In this document: positions 53,424 through 61,175 of the stretch, one piece after another | Position numbering within the stretch: the first letter of the stretch is position 1 | How the letters are laid out: each line of letters opens with the position of its first letter | Source of the DNA: Acidobacteriota bacterium | GTDB taxonomy: Bacteria > Acidobacteriota > Thermoanaerobaculia > Gp7-AA8 | Length of the DNA stretch: 61,421 nt | Assembly (NCBI GenBank): GCA_016184115.1 | Contig: JACPDH010000018.1 | Span: 1 to 61,421 of the forward strand | Direction of reading: 5' to 3' | The notes under the pieces: model-generated | Database searches by the model: none | What the model saw: the letters and a program-made list of their open reading frames with translations, nothing else | What the model was told of the DNA's origin: nothing | Position numbers and translations under genes: made by a program

Positions 53424-53837
53424 CTACGACGCCTTCGAGATGAGCGGCCCCGAGTTGCGAATGAGGCCGAGACAGCGATCGACATCCTGGCTTAGAAGCC
53501 TCAGCACGGCGAGGCGACCCTCGGGATGCTCGTCGAGAAAGCGCATCACAGCGTCTTTCCGAACAAAACCCGCACGCGTCGCAGCAACCACTTCGCCTGT
53601 CGCACCCCAGGGACGATCGGCGAAGAGAGGGCCGAGCCCGAGAATCTGACCGCCTCGCGCGAGTCGCTCCGTGACCGCCACACCCGCAGCGTTCGGGTAC
53701 GTGAGCTGGACTTTGCCACGCTGGATCAGGTAGACGCCGTCCGCCGGCTCGTTTGCTTCGAAAAGTTTGTCGCCAGCCTTGAGGAGCATCGGTTCGACGA
53801 AAGCGCTCAGCGCGCGGAACAGCTCCACGGCATTCAT
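53424..53837 (-). CDS. Single-domain cyclic nucleotide-binding protein
   Basis: 137 residues from ATG 53837. One beta-roll (LFEANEPADGVYLIQRGKVQLTY, GGQILGLGPLFADRPWGATGEVVA) and the start of a dimer helix (FLDEHPEGRLAVLRLLSQDVDRCL); no DNA-binding domain follows. This is the second such HTH-less protein in the window (the other is inside the hydrogenase operon). It may modulate the neighbouring Crp/Fnr protein or be an independent ligand sensor. Its function is unknown. Confidence 0.75.
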   Translation of the reverse strand: MNAVELFRALSAFVEPMLLKAGDKLFEANEPADGVYLIQRGKVQLTYPNAAGVAVTERLARGGQILGLGPLFADRPWGATGEVVAATRAGFVRKDAVMRFLDEHPEGRLAVLRLLSQDVDRCLGLIRNSGPLISKAS

Positions 53838-54148
53838 CGTGCGCGGCGGTGATGCTGCCGGTCGTGTCGACGTCCTGGCGCGCCGGTGTTCCTCTCTACC
53901 GATCATGCATGCAGAATAGAGACCACGCAGAGTCGCGCGTGTGACCAGTGCTACTCGTTTTTGTGACTGGCTGAACACGCCCATGGGTCGCAACTACGAA
54001 ACCACAGGCGCATGGTGCGCGAGGAAAACGAACGATTCCGTGCGCTCGAACATCCACGATCACGCTGCAAACAAAGGGCGGGAGCTAGTTCCGCCTCACG
54101 CGATGCGTCAGCAGTTTCACAAACGGAGGCACGACTACCGCACCTGTC

Positions 54149-54180
54149 GTGACACGCGTCACGCGCGTGACCTCCGTCAT
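54149..54180 (+). promoter_or_regulatory. Array of Crp/Fnr-type dyads upstream of porin-nrfHA
   Basis: GTGAC-ACGC-GTCAC (54149-54162), a perfect palindrome GTCACGCGCGTGAC (54158-54171) and GTGA-N6-TCAT (54167-54180) overlap with 18-bp spacing, 53-84 nt before the porin ATG. A weak -10 TATCGA at 54201 would put the nearest site close to the -40 activation position. The rest of the 53838-54232 gap has no gene. Confidence 0.6.
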
Positions 54181-54232
54181 TCCGGGCTGACGCGACGACC
54201 TATCGAATACGCTGCAACGAAAGGGACATGAC

Positions 54233-55675
54233 ATGGAGGGACAGAAATTGAAGCGTCTTCTGCTCGTCGCGGTTCTTCTGGCGGTGACTCCGATTTCGCT
54301 GCTCGCGCAGGAAACCGAGCCTGGGAGGGTCGACGTCAGCGGGAGCTGGCGGCTTCGCGCCGAGGATTGGAGCTGGTTCGACACCCCCGCACGAGAGACC
54401 GACTACTCGTTCTTTGGATCGCTGCTCACCGTCAACGCCGGGCAAAAGCGAGAGACGGTCGACTGGCTCGTGGAAGGCGCGATGCCAATTCTCTGGAGCC
54501 TTCCGGAGAACGCCGTCGCTCCGCCCCCTCAGGGGCTCCTCGGTCTCGGCGCGAACTACGACCAGGCCAACCGCGACAGTACTGAAGGGCTCTTTGTGAG
54601 GCAGGCCTTCGTCAACTTCAAGGGGCTCGGGAACGGGCGTACGGTCAAGCTCGGCCGCTTCATCTTCAGCGAAGGGATGGAGCGAAGCTACGACGATGCG
54701 AATCTGATGTGGCTCAAGCGGATGAGAATCTCGCAGCGCCTCATCGGTGACTTCGGCTTCTCGCACGTCGGGCGAAGCTTTGACGGCGCGAAGTACGCGC
54801 ACGAGACCGGAACGAGCAACTTCACACTGATGGCTGCCGTCCCGACAGAAGGAGTCTTCGATGTCGACGGCAACGACCAGATCGACGATATCTTCCTCGC
54901 GTACGGCGCCTACACCCGCGAGACCGCGACGCCAGGTGAATGGCGCCTCTTCGGAATCTACTATGACGACGATCGCGGCCTAGTGAAGAGCGACAACCGC
55001 AGCGCAGCGGCGCGCAACCTCGACCGCGAGAAGATTGCGCTGAGCACGATTGGCTTCAACTGGGTGCAGGCCGTTCCTGCCGGAGAGAACGGAGTGGTCG
55101 ACATCCTCTTCTGGGGAGCGCTCCAGTACGGCGACTGGGGCACGCTCGATCAGTTCTCGACCGCGTTCGCCTTCGAGACCGGCTATCGCTTCACCGGGTT
55201 GCCCGGCAAGCCGTGGATCCGCGTCGGCGTCTTCGACGGCAGCGGTGACGACGACCCCAACGACGACCGCCATGAGACCTTCTTCCAGGTGCTGCCTACG
55301 CCGCGCCTCTACGCCCGCATGCCGATCTACAACATGATGAACAGTACCGACATGTTCGTGCAGTTCTTCGCCGAGCCGGGCGAGAAGTGGACGATCCGCG
55401 GCGATTACCACGGCATCGGCCTCAACAAGTCGACCGACCTCTGGTACGCGGGCGGCGGCGCCTTCCGATCCGACAATTTCGGATACGCAGGGCGCCCGTC
55501 CGGCGGCGCGGACAACCTTCTGTCGGTCGTCGACCTCAGCGTAGACTACAAGCTCAACAGTCACCTCTCGACGACGCTCTATCTGTCGCACGCGCAGGGC
55601 GGAGCGGTGATCGACAACATCTACGACGGCGACACGGCCCAGTTCTTCTATCTCGAGATGACCGCGAAGTTCTGA
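54233..55675 (+). CDS. Outer-membrane beta-barrel protein, alginate-export (AlgE)-like
   Basis: 480 residues with a Sec signal peptide ending ISLLAQ. The mature sequence is made of alternating amphipathic strands (VDVSGSWRLRAEDWSWF, TVKLGRFIFSEG, WRLFGIYYDDD) and ends with aromatic EMTAKF, the outer-membrane targeting signature. The pattern fits the alginate-export/porin superfamily. Next to nrfHA it may admit nitrite or other anions, but that is inference from position. A dyad array lies upstream. Confidence 0.75.
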   Translation: MEGQKLKRLLLVAVLLAVTPISLLAQETEPGRVDVSGSWRLRAEDWSWFDTPARETDYSFFGSLLTVNAGQKRETVDWLVEGAMPILWSLPENAVAPPPQGLLGLGANYDQANRDSTEGLFVRQAFVNFKGLGNGRTVKLGRFIFSEGMERSYDDANLMWLKRMRISQRLIGDFGFSHVGRSFDGAKYAHETGTSNFTLMAAVPTEGVFDVDGNDQIDDIFLAYGAYTRETATPGEWRLFGIYYDDDRGLVKSDNRSAAARNLDREKIALSTIGFNWVQAVPAGENGVVDILFWGALQYGDWGTLDQFSTAFAFETGYRFTGLPGKPWIRVGVFDGSGDDDPNDDRHETFFQVLPTPRLYARMPIYNMMNSTDMFVQFFAEPGEKWTIRGDYHGIGLNKSTDLWYAGGGAFRSDNFGYAGRPSGGADNLLSVVDLSVDYKLNSHLSTTLYLSHAQGGAVIDNIYDGDTAQFFYLEMTAKF

Positions 55676-55751
55676 GGCCTTGCCGTGCGGCGCGGATCCG
55701 ACGCCGGGCCGCACGGCGCCTTTTGACCTAACGGCCACAGGAACAGCGACC

Positions 55752-56204
55752 ATGAAACGAGCGCAAATTCTCGCGATCGTCGTCGGCGCCACCATCGGCG
55801 TCGCCGTCGGCATCGGTGGCTACACCTTCGCGTACGCGAAGGGAGCCTCCTATCTCCAGAACGATCCCGTCGCCTGCGCGAACTGCCACGTCATGACGGA
55901 GCAGTACGACGGGTGGCGGCACGGAAGTCATCGCTCGGTTGCGACGTGCAACGACTGCCATACACCACCCGGCCTCGTCCCGAAGTACTACACGAAGGCG
56001 AAGAACGGATTCTGGCATTCTTTTTACTTCACGACCGAGCTCTTCCACGAACCAATCCAGATTACAGCGTCGAACCGCGACGTCACCGAACAAGCATGCC
56101 GCAAATGTCACGCGGCGATCGTTCAGGCGATCGATCCCGTGGGCGGCCACGACGAACAGACATCATGCCTCCGTTGCCACCGCGACGTCGGGCACAAGCA
56201 CTGA
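55752..56204 (+). CDS. nrfH: NrfH-like tetraheme cytochrome c, quinol dehydrogenase subunit
   Basis: 150 residues. An N-terminal membrane anchor (ILAIVVGATIGVAVGIGGYTFA) and four c-heme motifs (CANCH, CNDCH, CRKCH, CLRCH) match NrfH, which takes electrons from menaquinol and delivers them to NrfA. It is 21 nt before nrfA. Menaquinone is likely available through mqnA/mqnC here. Confidence 0.92.
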   Translation: MKRAQILAIVVGATIGVAVGIGGYTFAYAKGASYLQNDPVACANCHVMTEQYDGWRHGSHRSVATCNDCHTPPGLVPKYYTKAKNGFWHSFYFTTELFHEPIQITASNRDVTEQACRKCHAAIVQAIDPVGGHDEQTSCLRCHRDVGHKH

Positions 56205-56225
56205 GCACAGCACGAAGGTGAGACC

Positions 56226-57683
56226 ATGACCGACCAGAACGACACCACGAAGAGCCCGAGCGTACTCAAGCCGCTCCTCATCACCGCGCTCGTCACCGCG
56301 ATCCTCGCGATAGGCGCCACGGCACTTCTCGTCAACATCTTCGAAAAAAAGGAAGAGGCGAAGAACCCCTTCTTCCGCGTCGTCGAGCTCGACGACGAGA
56401 CCGAGGACCCGGAGATCTGGGGTAAGAACTTCCCGATGCAGTACGACGGCTACATGAAGACCGTCGATCAAGTCCGCACACGCTTCGGCGGTAGCGAAGC
56501 GATTCCTCGCACGCCGACCGATGCGGACCCACGCTCCGTCGTCTCCCAATCGAAGATCGAAGAAGACCCGCGCCTCCGCACGATGTGGGCCGGGTACGCG
56601 TTCGCGCACGACTTCCGCGAAGAGCGCGGCCACGCCTACATGCTCGAGGACCAGATCTTTACCGAACGCCAGGAGTTCAAGCAGCCCGGCACCTGCCTCC
56701 ACTGCCACGGGTCGATGTACCTCCCCTACAAGCACGCTGGAAACGGCGACATCATCAAAGGCTTCGAAAAGATCAACCCGATGCCTTACATGGAGGCGAA
56801 AGATCTGGTCAAGCATCCGATCGCCTGCATCGATTGCCACGACCCGGAAACGATGGCGCTTCGCGTCACCCGCCCAGGCTTCATCGAAGGCATCGCCGCG
56901 CTGAAGGAGTCGCAGGGGATCAAGGGATACGACGTCAACAAAATGGCGACGCGTGCGGAGATGCGCTCGTACGTCTGCGGCCAATGCCACGTCGAGTACT
57001 ACTTCAAAGGGCCCGAGAAGCGTCTCACCTATCCGTGGGCCAATGGCCTGAAGGCCGACCAGATCCTCGAGTACTACACGACCGGTTACGGCAAGGAGCA
57101 CAAAGACTGGACGCATGCCGACACGGGCGCGCCCGCACTCAAGGCGCAGCACCCGGAGTTCGAGATGTGGAGCCAGGGCATCCACGCGCGCAGCGGCGTC
57201 GCCTGCGCCGACTGCCACATGCCCTACACCCGCGTAGGCGGCCTGAAGATCAGCGACCACCACGTTCGCAGCCCGCTGCTCAACACGAACAACGCCTGTC
57301 AGACCTGCCACAAGTGGTCCGAAGACGAGATGAAGGCGCGCGTCGAGACGATTCAGGAGCGAACCTGGGAGATGCGCAACCGCTCGATGGACGCCCTCAT
57401 GGAGCTGATCAACGACATCAAGGCAGCGAAGATGGCGGGTGTCGCCGAAGCGCAGATTACGGAGGCACAGATCGCGCAGCGTAAGGCGGGCTTCCTGCTC
57501 GACTTCGTGGAGGCGGAGAACTCCACCGGATTCCATGCCCCTCAGGAAGCGGCGCGCATCCTCGATCAGTCGCTCGAGTACACCCGCAAGGGCCAGCTCG
57601 CGCTGCGCCCGAAATTCCCTCAAGTGCTCGAGATCGGCAAGGACACGCCGCCGCCCGCGAAGGCGCCCGCGACGAAGTCATAG
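56226..57683 (+). CDS. nrfA: Cytochrome c nitrite reductase (ammonia-forming), CxxCH variant
   Basis: 485 residues. Pentaheme enzyme that reduces nitrite to ammonium in the periplasm, with an N-terminal membrane/signal helix. Heme motifs are CLHCH (157-161), CIDCH, CGQCH, CADCH and CQTCH. The active-site heme normally has CxxCK with a Lys ligand; here it is CLHCH with a His, as in a recognised NrfA subgroup. Catalytic surroundings are kept (CGQCHVEYYF, QGIHARSGVACADCHMPY). Forms the NrfHA complex with the upstream protein. Confidence 0.93.
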   Translation: MTDQNDTTKSPSVLKPLLITALVTAILAIGATALLVNIFEKKEEAKNPFFRVVELDDETEDPEIWGKNFPMQYDGYMKTVDQVRTRFGGSEAIPRTPTDADPRSVVSQSKIEEDPRLRTMWAGYAFAHDFREERGHAYMLEDQIFTERQEFKQPGTCLHCHGSMYLPYKHAGNGDIIKGFEKINPMPYMEAKDLVKHPIACIDCHDPETMALRVTRPGFIEGIAALKESQGIKGYDVNKMATRAEMRSYVCGQCHVEYYFKGPEKRLTYPWANGLKADQILEYYTTGYGKEHKDWTHADTGAPALKAQHPEFEMWSQGIHARSGVACADCHMPYTRVGGLKISDHHVRSPLLNTNNACQTCHKWSEDEMKARVETIQERTWEMRNRSMDALMELINDIKAAKMAGVAEAQITEAQIAQRKAGFLLDFVEAENSTGFHAPQEAARILDQSLEYTRKGQLALRPKFPQVLEIGKDTPPPAKAPATKS

Positions 57684-57704
57684 CGGTGAACCTGACCTCG
57701 GCCT

Positions 57705-57827
57705 GGAGGGGCCTGGGGGTCAGACCTCAACTTTAAAGTCAACGGGCCGCCAGCTGGCGGCCCGTTGACTTTAAAGTTGAGGTCTGACCCCGACTTTAAA
57801 GTTGAGGTCTGACCCCCAGGCCCCTCC
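57705..57827. repeat. REP-like palindrome with a duplicated arm
   Basis: A perfect 76-nt palindrome (57716-57791, centre AGCT at 57752-57755) is followed by an extra copy of its right arm (57792-57827), which pairs with the outer left sequence from 57705. Alternative foldings compete. Core words are GTCAGACCTCAAC and CTTTAAAGT. It begins 22 nt after the nrfA stop and truncates the next reading frame. Confidence 0.8.
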
Positions 57828-57828
57828 C

Positions 57829-58071
57829 TACGTCGAGCTCCACCTCGCTGGCCGCACCGTCCTTCACAGGATCACGATGTCGACTATCGAACGGCGCCTC
57901 GACCCCGCGGAGTTCATCCGCGTGCACCGGACCTCGATGGTCCGCCGAGGGCTCGTCACCTCGATCGAGAGAGCCGGCGACGGCAGCTTCGTGCTTTCCC
58001 TCTCCCCGGGGGAACGAGTGCCCGTCAGCGAGCGCTACGCCCCGTCCGTGCGCGCGCTGCTCTCCTGCTGA
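57829..58071 (+). pseudogene. LytTR DNA-binding domain remnant
   Basis: 81 residues align with the last four fifths of a LytTR domain: YVELHLAGRTVLHRITMSTIERRL, FIRVHRTSMV, LSPGERVPVSERY. The first strand of the domain and the receiver domain that normally precedes it are missing, and the homology begins exactly where the palindrome ends. This looks like a response regulator beheaded by insertion or rearrangement. An ATG at 57877 could give a shorter protein, but that would remove half the fold. Confidence 0.6.
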
Positions 58072-58127
58072 TCGGCGGCAGTCGCTAATCCGGCCGAATC
58101 ACCCGTTCCGCGGTCGCCATCTGCGCG

Positions 58128-59336
58128 CTACTTCGCGACCATCTCCGCCGCCGCGACCGCCGCCAGCGCCTGCTCGAGGTCGAGTCGGATGTCGCCGACG
58201 TCTTCACAGCCGACCGCGAGCCGGACAAGTCCCGGAGTGATCCCCTGTCGGCGCCGCTCATGCAGCGGGATCCCTTTGTGCGTCATCGACGCCGGATGCT
58301 CGATCAGCGACTCGACGCCGCCTAACGACACCGCGAGGGCGATCATCGAGACCGAGTTCATCATCACCCGGCCCGCCTCGACTCCACCGTCGAGCTCGAA
58401 TGCGATCACCGAGCCGGGCCCCGACATCTGCCTCATTGCGAGCTCGTACTGCGGATGCGATTCAAGGCCCGGATAGCGGACCCAGGCAACTCCCGCCTGC
58501 TTCTCGAGCCACGCGGCGATCGCCCTCGCGTTCTGTTGCGCCTTCTCGACTCGCATTCCGAGCGTCCGGATACCTCGCAGCACGAGCCACGCCTGGTGGG
58601 GGTCCATCGTGCAACCGAACGTGATCGACACGTCGCGGATCGCCGCGAGATGTTTCGGGTCGCGGGCAACGACGATCCCTGCCACGACGTCGGCGTGGCC
58701 GTTGAGTGACTTCGTCATGGAGTGGACGACGATATCGGCTCCCTGTTCGAGCGGGCGCTGCAGAATGGGACCCGCGAACGTGTTGTCGACGACGAGTGGA
58801 ATTCCGGCGCCGCGCGCCGCGGCGGCCGCGAGCTCCATGTCGACCAGGTCGACCGTCGGGTTCGCCGGCGTCTCGATGTAGATCATCCTCGTCTCGGGCC
58901 GGACGGCATCCGCGAGCCCGACCGAGTCGGTCGCAGCGACGTACGTTGCCGCGATGCCGAAGCGCGTCAGGTACTTGTCGACCAACCCGCGCGATGGGCC
59001 GTAAACCGGATGAGTCATGACGACGTGGTCGCCACCCCGAAGCAGCGCGAGCAGCACCGTGCTCACAGCCGCCATGCCAGTCGCGGTCGCGACCGCGCCG
59101 CAGCCGCCTTCGAGCTCCGCGACGCACGTCTCCAGCGCCTGGATCGTCGGGTTGCCTAACCGGGTGTAGATCGGTCCTGCCGACTCCCCCGCGAAGCGCG
59201 ACGCACCCTCTTCCGCCGACGGGAATGCAAACGTCGAGCTCTGGTAGATAGGAACCGACATTGCGCCTCGGTGCGCTGCCGGGTCGAGTCCTCCATGGAT
59301 GATCTTCGTGTCGCGTCCCGCCGAGCCCTTCTTCAT
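58128..59336 (-). CDS. PLP-dependent trans-sulfuration enzyme (methionine gamma-lyase / cystathionine gamma-synthase class)
   Basis: 402 residues from ATG 59336. Cys/Met metabolism PLP fold: VPIYQSSTFAF, YTRLGNPTIQALE, ATGMAAVSTVLLAL, ETPANPT, VVDNTFAGP and the PLP Lys in VVHSMTKSLNGHADV. The family covers methionine gamma-lyase, cystathionine beta/gamma enzymes and homocysteine synthases, which are hard to separate; the NPT and GHADV blocks allow any of the three. Divergent from the rhodanese gene. Confidence 0.82.
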   Translation of the reverse strand: MKKGSAGRDTKIIHGGLDPAAHRGAMSVPIYQSSTFAFPSAEEGASRFAGESAGPIYTRLGNPTIQALETCVAELEGGCGAVATATGMAAVSTVLLALLRGGDHVVMTHPVYGPSRGLVDKYLTRFGIAATYVAATDSVGLADAVRPETRMIYIETPANPTVDLVDMELAAAAARGAGIPLVVDNTFAGPILQRPLEQGADIVVHSMTKSLNGHADVVAGIVVARDPKHLAAIRDVSITFGCTMDPHQAWLVLRGIRTLGMRVEKAQQNARAIAAWLEKQAGVAWVRYPGLESHPQYELAMRQMSGPGSVIAFELDGGVEAGRVMMNSVSMIALAVSLGGVESLIEHPASMTHKGIPLHERRRQGITPGLVRLAVGCEDVGDIRLDLEQALAAVAAAEMVAK

Positions 59337-59698
59337 CGCTTCGCTCCCTCTGTGTCGTTCGTGCGCACCGGATCCTCCGGAGCGACGGCGCATTGTGCAA
59401 CGCGACGCCTGTCAGGACCGGTGTCTCCCCAACCCTTCCCCCGTGACCCGCATCACCACGAACGGCGGTACGAATTTCTCCCTTGAAGGCGGCCACCCGT
59501 GTTGCGCCCGGGAATGGGGAGCCTCACCGCGCTCCCCCGCGTCGACGTTTTCCGAATCCTGCCAACGCCAGAAATCCCGATGCCGCCGTCGCTGTTCGAA
59601 ACCTCCGAATCCGAATCGAGTCTTATCGGATGGAGGGAGCCGGACGCCTCGACGGAGGACGGCCGTCGCAAGCAACGTCCCGGAAGGAAACCGTACGA
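59337..59698. other. Gene-free stretch between divergent lyase and rhodanese genes
   Basis: About 360 nt. A 30-nt patch near 59600-59630 is rich in CGAATCC/GAATCCG words and resembles a decayed heptad arm (compare repeat J), with no partner seen. Otherwise nothing recognisable; divergent promoters are expected here. Confidence 0.4.
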
Positions 59699-60409
59699 AT
59701 GTTCGACCGAAGATTCTTCGCCGAGGGCGCCGCGATCGTCGTGCTCGCAGTGCTCTGTGCATCGACCTCGAATATCGTCGCGGCGCGAGAGCGGAAGCTC
59801 GCGCCCGTTGGCGACTACCCTCGCGCGCTCGAAGTTCCTGCGAAAGTCGCTGACCCGGCTCCAGCGGCGGCCGTCGCCCCCGCCACGGACGAGAGTGCGA
59901 TCTCCACGATCCCCGAGGCACTCGAGACTGCCGCGACTACGACGGCAGCCGCGCCATCGACCGCGACACCCCCGCAACCCGCGCTGTCGACGACCCCCAC
60001 GACCCAGGTGAAGCTCCCGGCTGGTGTACCCGTGCCGCCGAAGCCGAAGAAGCTCTTCGCGCCGCATCCCGACGTGGCGTACGTCGAGATCACGAACGCG
60101 GACGCGATGCAGCTCTGGCACGAGAAGGCGATCTTCATCGATGCGCGCCGGACCGACGTCTTCAACCAGGGACACATTGCCGGCTCACGCTCGATGCCGG
60201 TCTGGGAAGCCGACATCAACGACCGAATCCGTGCCTTCTTCGACGAGGTGACCAACCAGCAGCAGCCGATCGTCGTCTACTGTTCGGGCGGCAACTGCGA
60301 GGACTCGCACATGCTTGCCGACAAGCTCTGGGGAGCCGGCTACGAGAACGTACTCGTCTACAAGGACGGCTTCCCGGCTTGGCAAAGGATGGGCGGGGCG
60401 GTGGAGTAA
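59699..60409 (+). CDS. Rhodanese-like domain protein, exported or membrane anchored
   Basis: 236 residues. An N-terminal hydrophobic helix (AIVVLAVLCASTSNIVAA) is followed by a low-complexity Ala/Pro/Thr linker to about 110 and a rhodanese domain: FIDARRTDVFNQGHIAGSRSMPV and the active Cys195 in YCSGGNCEDS. It would act on sulfane sulfur or thiols outside the cytoplasm. ATG 59699 follows GGAAGGAAAC. It starts a set with a MauE/DoxX protein and a lipoprotein, a plausible redox module. Confidence 0.85.
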   Translation: MFDRRFFAEGAAIVVLAVLCASTSNIVAARERKLAPVGDYPRALEVPAKVADPAPAAAVAPATDESAISTIPEALETAATTTAAAPSTATPPQPALSTTPTTQVKLPAGVPVPPKPKKLFAPHPDVAYVEITNADAMQLWHEKAIFIDARRTDVFNQGHIAGSRSMPVWEADINDRIRAFFDEVTNQQQPIVVYCSGGNCEDSHMLADKLWGAGYENVLVYKDGFPAWQRMGGAVE

Positions 60410-60593
60410 TGCGGAATGTGAATTGCGAAATGCGGAATGAAGGCGGGATTCGCTCAGTCGCTCGGACATGGCTATGTCGATTGATGAATGAGCCGATTCG
60501 TGCGGTCCGTACCATTCGAATGGGAGTCAGCGTCCCACTTTCGGTTTTGAGTCCGCATCTGAATTCCGCATCCCGCAATCCGCATTCCGCATT
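60408..60593. repeat. Heptad inverted repeat J (TGCGGAA type)
   Basis: Arms 60408-60442 and 60559-60593 are 35 nt each. The 7-mers are TGCGGAA, TGTGAAT, TGCGAAA, TGCGGAA on the left and, read in reverse complement, TGCGGAA, TGCGGAT, TGCGGGA, TGCGGAA on the right. The four internal mismatches are transitions. The left arm starts at the rhodanese stop codon. The interior holds nothing else recognised. Confidence 0.7.
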
Positions 60594-60602
60594 CGGAAAC
60601 AC

Positions 60603-61097
60603 ATGACCAACCTCAAAAAGATCCTGACCGACGACTGGCTGACCGTTCGCGTGCAGATCGCACTCGGTGCGATCTTCGTTGCGGCGTCGCTGCCGAAGCT
60701 CCTCGACCCGCCGAGCTTCGCGCACATGATTTACAACTACCGGCTCGTTCCCGGCTTCGCGATCAACGCGATCGCGCTCGTCATGCCGTGGCTCGAGCTC
60801 CTCGCGGGCGTCGCGCTCATTCTCGGCATATGGCGACGCCCCGCCGCTTCGATCATTGGGGCGATGCTCGTCGTCTTCATCGTCGCCATCTCGATCAACC
60901 TCGGCCGCGACAACGCCGTCAACTGCGGCTGCTTCGACATCACGTCCGCAAACAAATCGCACGACGAGCTGATCGCGGAAATGTGGTGGGTCGTCACGCG
61001 AGACATCGGAATGCTGTTGATGGTCGCCCAGATTCTCTGGAGCTCGAAGCTCCGCCCCGCCAGTCGCGAAGACGACGCCGTTGCCGTAGTCGACTGA
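60603..61097 (+). CDS. MauE/DoxX-family redox-associated membrane protein
   Basis: 164 residues with about four helices (VQIALGAIFVAASLPKLL, LVMPWLELLAGVALILGI, AASIIGAMLVVFIVAISI, IGMLLMVAQILW). The family marker INLGRDNAVNCGCFD with paired cysteines is present. Members sit beside exported thiol or sulfur enzymes and are thought to handle disulfides or quinones. Next to the rhodanese gene it extends the redox module. Confidence 0.8.
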   Translation: MTNLKKILTDDWLTVRVQIALGAIFVAASLPKLLDPPSFAHMIYNYRLVPGFAINAIALVMPWLELLAGVALILGIWRRPAASIIGAMLVVFIVAISINLGRDNAVNCGCFDITSANKSHDELIAEMWWVVTRDIGMLLMVAQILWSSKLRPASREDDAVAVVD

Positions 61098-61175
61098 TGG
61101 AATAGCGGCCGCCGCGCGGACCTTCTTTCCGTCGGAAACGAAGCAAGAATGTCTTGTAAAGGCAGATTCGAACCG

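Noticed and set aside
56163-57623. Minus-strand open frame of about 486 codons opposite nrfA
   Set aside because: Complete antisense shadow of a heme protein with all motifs on the plus strand.
2820-60593. CRISPR array
   Set aside because: The heptad runs have 7-nt units with no spacers, and no cas genes occur; they are not CRISPR.
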